This document shows positions 33,392 to 41,611 of a stretch of 64,000 nt of DNA, in pieces. The number at the start of each line of letters is the position of its first letter. The stretch's first letter is position 1. Below the pieces are notes generated by a model. The model searched no databases and had not been told where the DNA came from. It saw only the letters and a program-made list of their open reading frames with translations. Origin of the DNA: Isoptericola jiangsuensis (GTDB lineage Bacteria > Actinomycetota > Actinomycetes > Actinomycetales > Cellulomonadaceae); contig NZ_PDJJ01000001.1 of NCBI RefSeq assembly GCF_002563715.1, forward strand, positions 2,232,001 through 2,296,000, read 5' to 3'. Made by a program: the position numbers and the translations under genes.

Positions 33392-34120
33392 CTACCGGAC
33401 GCGGTGCCCGGCGCGCCGCACGGTGGCGCGCACGAGCTCGTCCATGGAGTCGAGGAACGGCGGTTCGGCGAGCAGGTCGTGGTCGACGGCCGCCACCGAC
33501 AGCTCGGTGCAGCCGAGGACGACGACGCCCGCGCCCCGCTCGACGAGGCGTCCGGCGACGGCGCGCAGGGTGGCGGGGTCGGACGGCAGGCCGGCCTTGA
33601 CCTGGTCGTAGATGACCTCGTTGACGAGCGCCTGGTCCCCCTCGTCGGGGGTGACGACCTCGATGCCGTGCGCGGCGAACGCGTCCCGGTAGACGCCGGA
33701 GGCGACGGTCCCGGCGGTGGCGAGGAGGCCGACGGCGGTGGCGTCGGGGGCGCGGTCGCGGGCGGCGGCCACGGTGACGTCCACGATGGACACGAACGGC
33801 ACGGTGATCGCGTCGAGCACCTGCTGGGTGAAGTAGTGCGCGGTGTTGCAGGGCATGACGAGGAAGCTGACGCCGAACGCCTCGAGCCGGGCGGCGTCGC
33901 GGGCGAGCACCGGGCCGGGGTCCGCGGCGGAGCGACCGAGCACGAAGTCGGTGCGGTCCGGGATCGTGGCGTGGTTGAGCACCACGAGGTCGACGTGGTC
34001 CTGGTCGCGGGCGGCGTCGGTGAGCTGGACGACGCGCTGCAGGAAGTACGCGGTGGCGAGGGGCCCGACGCCGCCGATCACTCCGACCGGCGGCGTCGGG
34101 ACGGGGGCGTGCTCGCTCAC
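33392..34120 (-). CDS. Aspartate/glutamate racemase family protein
   Basis: A 242-residue Asp/Glu racemase-fold enzyme. Two catalytic Cys motifs are present: VMPCNTAHYF (about residue 81) and VVLGCTELSV (about 195). GVIGGVGPLATAYFLQRVV at the N-terminus is typical of the aspartate racemase subgroup. It would make D-Asp or D-Glu. The GTG start overlaps the stop of the ATP-grasp gene by four bases (GTGA), as does the next pair. A shared operon with two ATP-grasp ligases suggests supply of a D-amino acid to them. Confidence 0.88.
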   Translation of the reverse strand: MSEHAPVPTPPVGVIGGVGPLATAYFLQRVVQLTDAARDQDHVDLVVLNHATIPDRTDFVLGRSAADPGPVLARDAARLEAFGVSFLVMPCNTAHYFTQQVLDAITVPFVSIVDVTVAAARDRAPDATAVGLLATAGTVASGVYRDAFAAHGIEVVTPDEGDQALVNEVIYDQVKAGLPSDPATLRAVAGRLVERGAGVVVLGCTELSVAAVDHDLLAEPPFLDSMDELVRATVRRAGHRVR

Positions 34121-35400
34121 GCCCGGCCCTTCCAGGCGAGGCGGCGGGCCTCGGCCAGGGGGTAGTGGCGCCCGTACTTGCGCCACTGGTTGAGCTGGGC
34201 GATCGCCAGGTAGGCGATGCGCCGCGGGTCGGTCTCGGCGCGGTACCACAGCGGGTTGGTGGACCGGCCGCGCCGGGCGAGCCGCTTGGCCTCGGCCCGC
34301 ACCTGCGGGTCGGCGACGTAGCGGCGCAGCAGCGCCCCCGGCAGCACGGTGTACAGGTGCCGGGCGGTGAGCTCGCCGGTGGGCGACAGCTCGGCGTCGG
34401 ACCCGAGGACGGCCCGCGGGTCGGGGTCGAGGCCGCGCAGGTGCTCGTGGACGTAGAACTTCACCGCGTTGGCGCCGGCGGCGGTGATGTAGAAGTTCGA
34501 GCGTCCGAGGCGCGGGTTGAGCTCGAAGAACACGTAGCGGCCGTCGCGCGGGTCGTACTTCAGGTCGAAGTTGGCGAACCCGGTCCATCCGACGTGCTCG
34601 AGCAGGCGGGTGGCCTGCTCGACGACCTCGGCCTGGGTCTGCGTGATGATCCCTGCGGGGTTCCCGAGCGCGCCCGGGGTGTGCTCCTCGAGGAGCACGT
34701 GCCCGAACGCGGAGAACCGCACCTTGCCGGACGCGTCCGAGTAGCAGGTGAGGATCCGCATGCCGGAGTCGTCGCCCGGGATGTAGTCCTGGATGACGAA
34801 CGCCCCGGCGTACCCGGCGACGCGCACCCGCTCCATGAGCTCGACGAGCTCGGCGCGGGTGTCCACGAGGAACACCTTCTTCTTCCCGGCGAACTCGACG
34901 TCGTGGTAGGCGGCCGTGCTGGCGGCCTTCGCGATGACGGGGAACGTCAGGCCGGAGGTGTCGGGCTCGCCGCCGGCGGCGACGTCGTGGACCACCGTGG
35001 TGGGGTGCGCGAGCCCGAGCTCGGCGCACAGGTCCCCGAAGCCCTCCTTGTCGGTGAGCTGCAGCAGCAGGTCCTCGCCGACGTACGGGATCGTGTACCG
35101 GTCCTCGAGGTGGTGGCGGTTCTGCACGAGGGTGCGCACCAGCCAGTCCGCGGACCCGACGGCGACGAGGTCGGCGTCGGGGTGCTGGTCGGCGATCGTG
35201 CGCAGGCGCGCCACGATCGCGGCCGGGTCGTCGATGGCGGGCTCGGCCACGTGGTGCAGGATCCGCGAGTGCCGCACGAGCCCGGTCGACATGCCGGACA
35301 CGACGACCGGCTTGACGCCGTACGCCTCGTGGAAGGCCCGGGCCAGGGAGTAGGCGCCGATGTCGCCGCCGAGGACGACGGGCTGCAGGCGGCGGGTCAC
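34117..35400 (-). CDS. ATP-grasp carboxylate-amine ligase (second of pair)
   Basis: A 427-residue ATP-grasp enzyme. VIAKAASTAAYHDVEF holds the ATP-binding Lys (about 147), IQDYIPGDDSGMR is the hinge (about 195), and FANFDLKYDPRDG then FFELNPRLGRSNFY (about 275-305) carries the Mg-binding Glu and Asn. It matches the group called carboxylate-amine ligases in Bifidobacterium and relatives. A D-aspartate ligase of this class (Aslfm) works with a racemase to build peptidoglycan cross-bridges in Enterococcus faecium. The GTG start overlaps the first ligase's stop. Confidence 0.87.
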   Translation of the reverse strand: MTRRLQPVVLGGDIGAYSLARAFHEAYGVKPVVVSGMSTGLVRHSRILHHVAEPAIDDPAAIVARLRTIADQHPDADLVAVGSADWLVRTLVQNRHHLEDRYTIPYVGEDLLLQLTDKEGFGDLCAELGLAHPTTVVHDVAAGGEPDTSGLTFPVIAKAASTAAYHDVEFAGKKKVFLVDTRAELVELMERVRVAGYAGAFVIQDYIPGDDSGMRILTCYSDASGKVRFSAFGHVLLEEHTPGALGNPAGIITQTQAEVVEQATRLLEHVGWTGFANFDLKYDPRDGRYVFFELNPRLGRSNFYITAAGANAVKFYVHEHLRGLDPDPRAVLGSDAELSPTGELTARHLYTVLPGALLRRYVADPQVRAEAKRLARRGRSTNPLWYRAETDPRRIAYLAIAQLNQWRKYGRHYPLAEARRLAWKGRA

Positions 35401-36728
35401 CGGCTCCCCTTCCCTGCCGTGCGGCGGGCGGTGGCCTGCTGCGCGGCGGCGTAGTTCGCCTCGAGGGCGCTCGTCGGGTAGTAGCGGCGGTACTTGCGCA
35501 CGTGGTTGACCAGCGCGGTGAGCACGTACAGGCGCCGGCGCGGCGAGGCGTCGGCGGCGTACCGCAGCGGGTGGACCGTGCGGCCGGTCCGCATGAGCCC
35601 GACGACGCGGGCGCGCAGCCCGGCGTCCAGCACGTACCGGCGCAGCAGGCGGTGCGGCACCACGCAGTACAGGACCTCGCGCGAGGCCGTGACGGGCTCG
35701 CGTCGTACGCCGCGGATCACATCGTCCACCAGCACCTCGGTCGGGTTCTGCCCGCCCGCGGTGAGGTAGTAGTTGTTGCGGCCGATGCGCGGGTTCTGCT
35801 CGAAGAACTTGAACACGCCGTCGCGCGGGTCGAGCTTGACGTCGAAGTTCGCGAAGCCGTGCCAGCCGGTGTGCTCGTTGATCCGCTGCGCGGCCTCGAG
35901 GATCTCGGTGATCGGCTCGACGATCATCGCGGACGGGTTGCCGCGCGCCGCCGGCGTGCGCTCCTCCAGGAGCACGCGCGCCGAGCAGCGCAGGGTCACG
36001 CGACCCGAGGTGTCGGTGTACGTCGTCACCGAGCGCATCTCGGTGTCGTCGCCCGGGATCATCTCCTGGACGAGGAACCGGCCCGTGAACCCGGCGCGGC
36101 GCAGCGAGCCCCACAGGCTGTCGAGCTCGTCGCGCGACGCGATCTCGTAGATCTTCTTCTTCCCGGCGAACTGCACGTCGTGGTAGTCCGCGCTGGAGGC
36201 GGGCTTCGCGATGACCGGGTAGTCGAACGCGACGGGCTGGGGGCGCCAGCCCTCGGCCTGCGCGTCGGCGAAGTCCTGGATGACGGTCGCCGGGGTGGGG
36301 ATGCCGAGCTCGTCGCACACGGCGGAGAACTCGGCCTTGTCGCAGATGCGGTCGATGAGGTCGACGTCCGCGTACGGCAGCACGTACCCCGCGGCCTCCA
36401 GGGTGGCGCGGTGGTGCGCGAGGATGCGCACCACCCAGTCCATGTTGGACTGCAGGAGCAGCGGCTCGGTGTGCCCGGCGGCACGACGGTCCGCCGCGAC
36501 CTTGCCGAGCGTCGTGACGATCTCGGCGGCGCTGGTGCCGGAGAGCACGGTGTCGATGAGCTGGGAGTGCGCGATCGGGCCGGGCTCGGCGAACGCCACG
36601 ACGGTCGTCCGCTGGCCGAAGGCCTCGTGGAAGGACCGGGTCAGCGCGTACACGCCGATGTCCGACCCGACGATCACGGGGTGGAACTCGGGGCGGTCGG
36701 CCCCGGGCCCCGACTGGGCGGTGGTCAC
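35397..36728 (-). CDS. ATP-grasp carboxylate-amine ligase (first of pair)
   Basis: A 443-residue paralogue of the next gene, with the same motifs: VIAKPASSADYHDVQF (Lys), VQEMIPGDDTEMR, FANFDVKLDPRDG and FFEQNPRIGRNNYY. The N-terminal domain (VIVGSDIGVYALTRSFHEAF) is also parallel. Two different ligases and one racemase suggest stepwise addition of two residues, or one D- and one L-residue, to an acceptor. GTG at 36728 is seven bases after gnd's stop, so gnd may be co-transcribed. Confidence 0.87.
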   Translation of the reverse strand: MTTAQSGPGADRPEFHPVIVGSDIGVYALTRSFHEAFGQRTTVVAFAEPGPIAHSQLIDTVLSGTSAAEIVTTLGKVAADRRAAGHTEPLLLQSNMDWVVRILAHHRATLEAAGYVLPYADVDLIDRICDKAEFSAVCDELGIPTPATVIQDFADAQAEGWRPQPVAFDYPVIAKPASSADYHDVQFAGKKKIYEIASRDELDSLWGSLRRAGFTGRFLVQEMIPGDDTEMRSVTTYTDTSGRVTLRCSARVLLEERTPAARGNPSAMIVEPITEILEAAQRINEHTGWHGFANFDVKLDPRDGVFKFFEQNPRIGRNNYYLTAGGQNPTEVLVDDVIRGVRREPVTASREVLYCVVPHRLLRRYVLDAGLRARVVGLMRTGRTVHPLRYAADASPRRRLYVLTALVNHVRKYRRYYPTSALEANYAAAQQATARRTAGKGSR

Positions 36729-36735
36729 GGGTGCG

Positions 36736-38172
36736 TCACGCCTCCTGCTCGGTGCGGTCGCCGGACCACAGCGTGTGGAACGAGCCGTCGCGGTCGGTGC
36801 GGCGGTAGGTGTGCGCGCCGAAGAAGTCGCGCTGCGCCTGGATGAGCGCGGCCGGCAGGCGCTCGGCCCGCACGCCGTCGTAGTACGACAGCGACGAGGA
36901 GAACGCCGGGGCGGGGATGCCGGCGGTGGCGGCCTGCGCGACGACGCGACGCCACGCGGCCAGACCCTCGCCGACGGCGTCGGTGAAGTACGGGTCGGCG
37001 AGCAGCAGGGAGAGCTGCGGGTCGCGCTCGTAGGCCTCGGTGATGCGGTTGAGGAACCGGGCTCGGATGATGCAGCCGCCGCGCCAGATGCGGGCCATGG
37101 CGCCGCGGTCGATGTCCCAGTCGTTCTCGGCCGACGCCGCGGCGATCTGGTCGAAGCCCTGGGAGTACGCGACGACCTTGGAGGCGTACAGCGCGCGACG
37201 GACGTCCTCGACGAACGCCTCCCGATCGGTGATCTCCAGGGCGGTGGCGTGCGCCGGCAGGGCGGCGCGACCGGCCTCGCGCTGCGGCACGGAGCCGGAC
37301 AGGGCGCGGGCGAACGTCGCCTCGGCGATGCCGGTGATGGGCACGCCCAGGTCGAGGCCGTTCTGCACGGTCCAGCGACCGGTGCCCTTCTGCTCGGCCT
37401 GGTCGAGCACGATGTCGACGAACGCGGCGCCGGTCTCGGCGTCGACGTGCTGCAGGACGTCCGCGGTGATCTCGATGAGGAACGACTCGAGGTCGCCGGT
37501 GTTCCACTCGGCGAAGATCTGGCCGATCTCGGCGGCGGACGCCCCGAGGCCCTGCTTGAGCAGGTCGTAGGCCTCGGCGATGAGCTGCATGTCGGCGTAC
37601 TCGATGCCGTTGTGCACCATCTTGACGAAGTGGCCGGCGCCGCCGGGGCCGACGTAGGTGCAGCAGGGGGTGCCGTCGACCTTGGCGGAGATCGCCTCGA
37701 GGATCGGGCCGAGCGACGCGTAGGACTCGCGCGTGCCGCCGGGCATGATCGACGGGCCGAGCAGGGCGCCCTCCTCGCCACCGGACACGCCGGTGCCGAC
37801 GAAGTGCAGGCCGCGGGCCCGCAGCGCCTCCTCGCGCCGGATCGTGTCGGGGAAGTGCGCGTTGCCGGCGTCGACGACGATGTCGCCCTCCTCCAGCAGC
37901 GGCAGGAGCTCGTCGATGACGGCGTCGGTCGCGGCGCCGGCCTTGACCATGATCACGACCTTGCGGGGCCGCTCGAGCGAGGCGACGAAGTCGGCCATCG
38001 ACTCCGAGGGGACGAAGTCGCCCTCGTCGCCGGCCTCGTCCATCAGGGACTGCGTCTTGGCGAAGCTGCGGTTGTGCACCGCGACCGTGTAGCCGTGACG
38101 CGCGAAGTTGCGCGCGAGGTTGCGCCCCATCACCGCGAGTCCGGTGACACCGATCTGGGCTCGTGCTGTCAT
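36736..38172 (-). CDS. gnd: 6-phosphogluconate dehydrogenase, decarboxylating
   Basis: A 478-residue enzyme of full length. N-terminal NADP-binding GLAVMGRNLARNFA, the family signature VGPGGAGHFVKMVHNGIEYA (about 180-199) and the C-terminal KGTGRWTVQNGLDLGVPIT (about 260-278) are all present. It converts 6-phosphogluconate to ribulose 5-phosphate with NADPH. AGGAAG precedes the ATG at 38172. It lies upstream of the ATP-grasp pair on the same strand and divergent from the DUF3000 gene. Confidence 0.95.
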   Translation of the reverse strand: MTARAQIGVTGLAVMGRNLARNFARHGYTVAVHNRSFAKTQSLMDEAGDEGDFVPSESMADFVASLERPRKVVIMVKAGAATDAVIDELLPLLEEGDIVVDAGNAHFPDTIRREEALRARGLHFVGTGVSGGEEGALLGPSIMPGGTRESYASLGPILEAISAKVDGTPCCTYVGPGGAGHFVKMVHNGIEYADMQLIAEAYDLLKQGLGASAAEIGQIFAEWNTGDLESFLIEITADVLQHVDAETGAAFVDIVLDQAEQKGTGRWTVQNGLDLGVPITGIAEATFARALSGSVPQREAGRAALPAHATALEITDREAFVEDVRRALYASKVVAYSQGFDQIAAASAENDWDIDRGAMARIWRGGCIIRARFLNRITEAYERDPQLSLLLADPYFTDAVGEGLAAWRRVVAQAATAGIPAPAFSSSLSYYDGVRAERLPAALIQAQRDFFGAHTYRRTDRDGSFHTLWSGDRTEQEA

Positions 38173-38389
38173 CGCTTCCTGCTTCCTTGACGAGATCGTC
38201 CCGGGGCTGCTCAGCGGCAGCGACCCGGTGGGCCGCGACCAGCCTAGTCGGACCCGCGGGGGGCTCCGGGAGGGGGCCGCGATCCGGACAACGCTTGCCC
38301 TGCCCGTCCGGGGCGCCGCGCCGGTCCGCGGACGACCCGCCCGGCACGTCGCGGCCGCGTCGTCGGGGGGCAGGCGTACCGTGACCTGC

Positions 38390-38971
38390 GTGAGCGCCCA
38401 CCCGCCCGAGGTCCCGGAACGGTTCGCGGCCGCCCTGGAGTCGCTGCGCGGCCGACGGACCCGTCCCGAGGTGCGCCTGGTGGAGATCCCCGGGCCGACC
38501 CGGGTGGCGCCGTTCAGCCTCGCGGTCGAGGGCGAGGTGGTCGCCGACGACGTCGAGGTCGCCACGGGCCGGTTCGTCGTCCTGCACGACCCGGCCGGGC
38601 AGGAGGCCTGGCACGGCGACTTCCGCGTGGTCACGCTGGTCCGGGCCCAGCTCGAGGCCGAGCTCGCCGCCGAGGACCTGCTGGGCGACGTCGCCTGGAC
38701 GTGGGTGACGGAGAACCTGGAGGCCGCCGACGTCGGCGCGACCGCCGCCGGCGGCACGGTGACCCGGGTGCTGTCCCGCTCGTACGGCGCCCTGGCCGCC
38801 ACCCCGGACGCCGTCGACCTCGAGATCCGCGCGTCCTGGACGCCGCTGGACACCGACCTCGGCGCCCACCTGGAGGTGTGGGCGGACCTCATGTCGACCG
38901 CCGGCGGGCTGCCCCCGCTGCCCGACGGCGTGACGGCGCTGGACGTGCGACGACGTACCGTGGGGCCATGA
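38390..38971 (+). CDS. DUF3000 family protein
   Basis: A 193-residue protein. ERFAAALESLRGRRTRPEVR near the N-terminus and WTWVTENLEAADVGATAAGG (about 110-129) are typical of DUF3000, an actinobacterial family nearly always found before RNase D. Ends with ATGA overlap with rnd. GTG at 38390 is used; an in-frame GTG at 38381 is equally possible. Function unknown. Confidence 0.85.
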   Translation: MSAHPPEVPERFAAALESLRGRRTRPEVRLVEIPGPTRVAPFSLAVEGEVVADDVEVATGRFVVLHDPAGQEAWHGDFRVVTLVRAQLEAELAAEDLLGDVAWTWVTENLEAADVGATAAGGTVTRVLSRSYGALAATPDAVDLEIRASWTPLDTDLGAHLEVWADLMSTAGGLPPLPDGVTALDVRRRTVGP

Positions 38972-40194
38972 GCTCCGGCGTGCCCTCGGTCGACCCCGAC
39001 GTCGTCCCCCTCACCGAACCGGCCGACGGCGTCGGGCCGGTCGTGTCCACCCCGATCGCGTTCTCCCGGGTGGTGGACGCGTTCGCGGCCGGGTCCGGTC
39101 CGGTCGCCGCGGACGCCGAGCGCGCCTCGGGGTACCGCTACGGCCAGGCGACCTACCTGGTGCAGGTGCGGCGCGCGGGCGCGGGGACGGCCCTGCTGGA
39201 CCCCGTGGGCGTCCCCGACCTGTCGGCCCTGGGCGCCGCGGTCGGTGACGCCGAGTGGGTGCTGCACGCCGCCTCCCAGGACCTGCCGGGGTTCGGCGAG
39301 CACGGGCTGCACCCGGCACGCGTGTTCGACACCGAGCTGGCCGCGCGGCTGCTCGGCATGCCCCGGGTGGGCCTGGCGGCCGTCGTGGCGGACACCCTCG
39401 GCCTCGGCCTGGCCAAGGAGCACTCGGCCGTCGACTGGTCGACGCGTCCGCTGCCGGAGGACTGGCTGCGGTACGCCGCGCTCGACGTCGAGGTCCTGGT
39501 CGAGGTCCGCGACGTGCTCGCCGACCGCCTGGAGGAGGCGGGCAAGGCGGAGTGGGCCGCGCAGGAGTTCGAGCACGTGCGCACGCTGCCGCCGCCCGCG
39601 CCGCGGGTCGACCCCTGGCGGCGGACGTCGGGCACGCACACGGTGCGCGACCGGCGCCGCCTGGCCGTGGTGCGCGCCCTGTGGGAGGCGCGCGACGACG
39701 CGGCCCGCCGCCGGGACGTGTCGCCGGGGCGGGTCCTGCCGGACCGCGCGATCATCGCGGCGGCGAACGCGCTGCCCCGCACCGTGCCGCAGCTCGTCGC
39801 GCTGCCCGAGTTCGCCTCGAAGGGGGCCCGGCGCCGGGCGCCCGCGTGGCAGCGGGCGATCGACGAGGCGCTCGCGCTGCCCGAGTCGGCGCTGCCCGCC
39901 ACCCGCGGACCGCGCTCGGACGGTCCGCCGCCGCCGCGGGCCTGGGCGGACCGAGACCCCGTCGCAGCGCGGCGGTTGGACGTGGCGCGCGACGTCGTCG
40001 CCCGGCTGTCCGAGGAACTGGCGGTCCCGGCGGAGAACCTGCTGCAGCCGGATGCCCTGCGCCGGGTGTGCTGGACGCCTCCGGACCCCGCGACGGCGGC
40101 GACGATCGGCGACTTCCTGCGGGACCGCCAGGCGCGCGAGTGGCAGGTGGGGCTCCTCGCGGGGCCGCTGGCGGAGGCGTTCGCGACCGCCTGA
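38968..40194 (+). CDS. rnd: Ribonuclease D
   Basis: A 408-residue protein. The DEDD exonuclease domain shows AADAERASGYRYGQATYLVQ (D and E of motif I, about 48), FDTELAARLLGMPRVGLA (motif II, about 115) and the YAALDVEVLVEVRDVL region (motif III, about 165). One or two HRDC domains follow (WEARDDAARRRDVSPGRVLP; then ARDVVARLSEELAVPAENLL). It trims stable RNA 3' ends. The ATG overlaps the DUF3000 stop. Confidence 0.9.
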   Translation: MSSGVPSVDPDVVPLTEPADGVGPVVSTPIAFSRVVDAFAAGSGPVAADAERASGYRYGQATYLVQVRRAGAGTALLDPVGVPDLSALGAAVGDAEWVLHAASQDLPGFGEHGLHPARVFDTELAARLLGMPRVGLAAVVADTLGLGLAKEHSAVDWSTRPLPEDWLRYAALDVEVLVEVRDVLADRLEEAGKAEWAAQEFEHVRTLPPPAPRVDPWRRTSGTHTVRDRRRLAVVRALWEARDDAARRRDVSPGRVLPDRAIIAAANALPRTVPQLVALPEFASKGARRRAPAWQRAIDEALALPESALPATRGPRSDGPPPPRAWADRDPVAARRLDVARDVVARLSEELAVPAENLLQPDALRRVCWTPPDPATAATIGDFLRDRQAREWQVGLLAGPLAEAFATA

Positions 40195-40199
40195 CCGCG

Positions 40200-40218
40200 T
40201 CTGATACCCCGTATCAGA
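40200..40218. promoter_or_regulatory. Palindromic operator before fadAB
   Basis: TCTGATAC-CCC-GTATCAGA, 8-base arms, between rnd and fadA. The right end is close to a possible -10 (TATGCT, 40224). A second inverted pair, CCCGGTAC (40233-40240) and GTACCGGG (40253-40260), follows. A TetR- or FadR-like repressor site is likely; no candidate regulator is adjacent. Confidence 0.55.
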
Positions 40219-40336
40219 TGCCCTATGCTGTTCCCGGTACTCGCGGTAGCGTGTACCGGGAGCGGACGACATCCGCCCCGAGCGACGATGCTCCCGCGCA
40301 CCGTCGAAGAAGACCATCGCAACGGACGGAGCTGCC

Positions 40337-41605
40337 ATGACCGTGGCCCACCAGCCCGGCACCACCACCCGCGACCCGGCACGACGCGCCCTGCGCGACG
40401 TCGTCTTCGTCGAGGGCGTGCGCACCCCCTTCGGCAAGGCCCGGCCGGACGGCCTGCTCGCCGGGACCCGCGCCGACGACCTCGTCGTCAAGGCGATGCG
40501 CGAGCTGCTGCGCCGCCACCCCGAGCTGCCGCCCGAGCGCGTCGACGAGGTCGCGATCGCCGCCACCACGCAGCAGGGCGACCAGGGCCTCACCCTCGGC
40601 CGCACCACCGCCATCCTCGCCGGTCTGCCCACCTCGGTGCCCGGCTACGCGATCGACCGCATGTGCGCGGGCGCCATGACCGCCGTCACCACCACCGCCG
40701 CGACCATCGCCGTCGGCTCGGCCGACGTCGTCATCGCCGGCGGGGTCGAGCACATGGGCCGCCACCCGATGGGGCTGGACGCCGACCCGAACCCGCGGTT
40801 CGTCGCCGAGAAGCTCGTCGCGCCGGACGCCCTCAACATGGGCGTCACCGCCGAGAACCTGCACGACAAGTTCCCGCACCTGACCAAGGCGCGGGCCGAC
40901 GCCTACGCCGTCAACACGCAGGCCAAGTACGCCAAGGCCCTCGCGAACGGCGACATCGGCCCCGAGGTCGTCCCCGTGGCGACGCGTCGCGAGGGCACCG
41001 GCTGGACCCTGGCCACGACCGACGAGCTGCCGCGCCCCGAGACCACCGTCGAGGGCATCGCGAACCTCAAGACGCCGTTCCGCCCCGGCGGCCGCGTCAC
41101 CGCGGGCAACGCGTCCCCGCTGACCGACGGCGCCACCGTCGCGCTGCTTGCCGCCGGCGACACCGCCGACGAGCTCGGCCTGCCCGTCGCGATGCGGCTG
41201 GTGTCGTCGGCGTTCGCCGGGGTCCCCGCCGAGATCATGGGCTACGGCCCCGTGCCGTCCACCGACAAGGCGCTCGCCCAGGCCGGCCTGAGCATCGACG
41301 ACATCGGTCTGTTCGAGATCAACGAGGCGTTCGCCGTGCAGGTGCTCAGCTTCCTCGACCACTACGGCATCGCCGACGACGACCCGCGGGTCAACGCCTA
41401 CGGCGGCGCCATCGCCGTGGGGCACCCCCTGGCGAGCTCGGGCGTGCGCCTCATGACGCAGCTCGCGCGCCAGTTCGCCCAGCTCCCCGAGGTGCGCTAC
41501 GGCATCACGACGATGTGCGTGGGCCTCGGCCAGGGCGGCACCGTGATCTGGGAGAACCCGCACCACGCCGACTACTCGGGCCACGTCCCGACCACGGAGG
41601 GCTGA
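40337..41605 (+). CDS. fadA: Acetyl-CoA C-acyltransferase (3-ketoacyl-CoA thiolase)
   Basis: A 422-residue thiolase of full length. Nucleophile Cys is in AIDRMCAGAMTAV (about 112), NEAFAVQ at about 334, the His motif GGAIAVGHPLASSG at about 357, and the second Cys in TTMCVGLGQGG at about 393. It cleaves 3-ketoacyl-CoA to acetyl-CoA in beta-oxidation. It is six bases before fadB, so both form one operon. The leader (40219-40336) holds dyad symmetries. Confidence 0.93.
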   Translation: MTVAHQPGTTTRDPARRALRDVVFVEGVRTPFGKARPDGLLAGTRADDLVVKAMRELLRRHPELPPERVDEVAIAATTQQGDQGLTLGRTTAILAGLPTSVPGYAIDRMCAGAMTAVTTTAATIAVGSADVVIAGGVEHMGRHPMGLDADPNPRFVAEKLVAPDALNMGVTAENLHDKFPHLTKARADAYAVNTQAKYAKALANGDIGPEVVPVATRREGTGWTLATTDELPRPETTVEGIANLKTPFRPGGRVTAGNASPLTDGATVALLAAGDTADELGLPVAMRLVSSAFAGVPAEIMGYGPVPSTDKALAQAGLSIDDIGLFEINEAFAVQVLSFLDHYGIADDDPRVNAYGGAIAVGHPLASSGVRLMTQLARQFAQLPEVRYGITTMCVGLGQGGTVIWENPHHADYSGHVPTTEG

Positions 41606-41611
41606 GCCAAG

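Noticed and set aside
40233..40260. Riboswitch in the fadA leader
   Set aside because: Only simple dyads are present; no conserved riboswitch core is recognisable.
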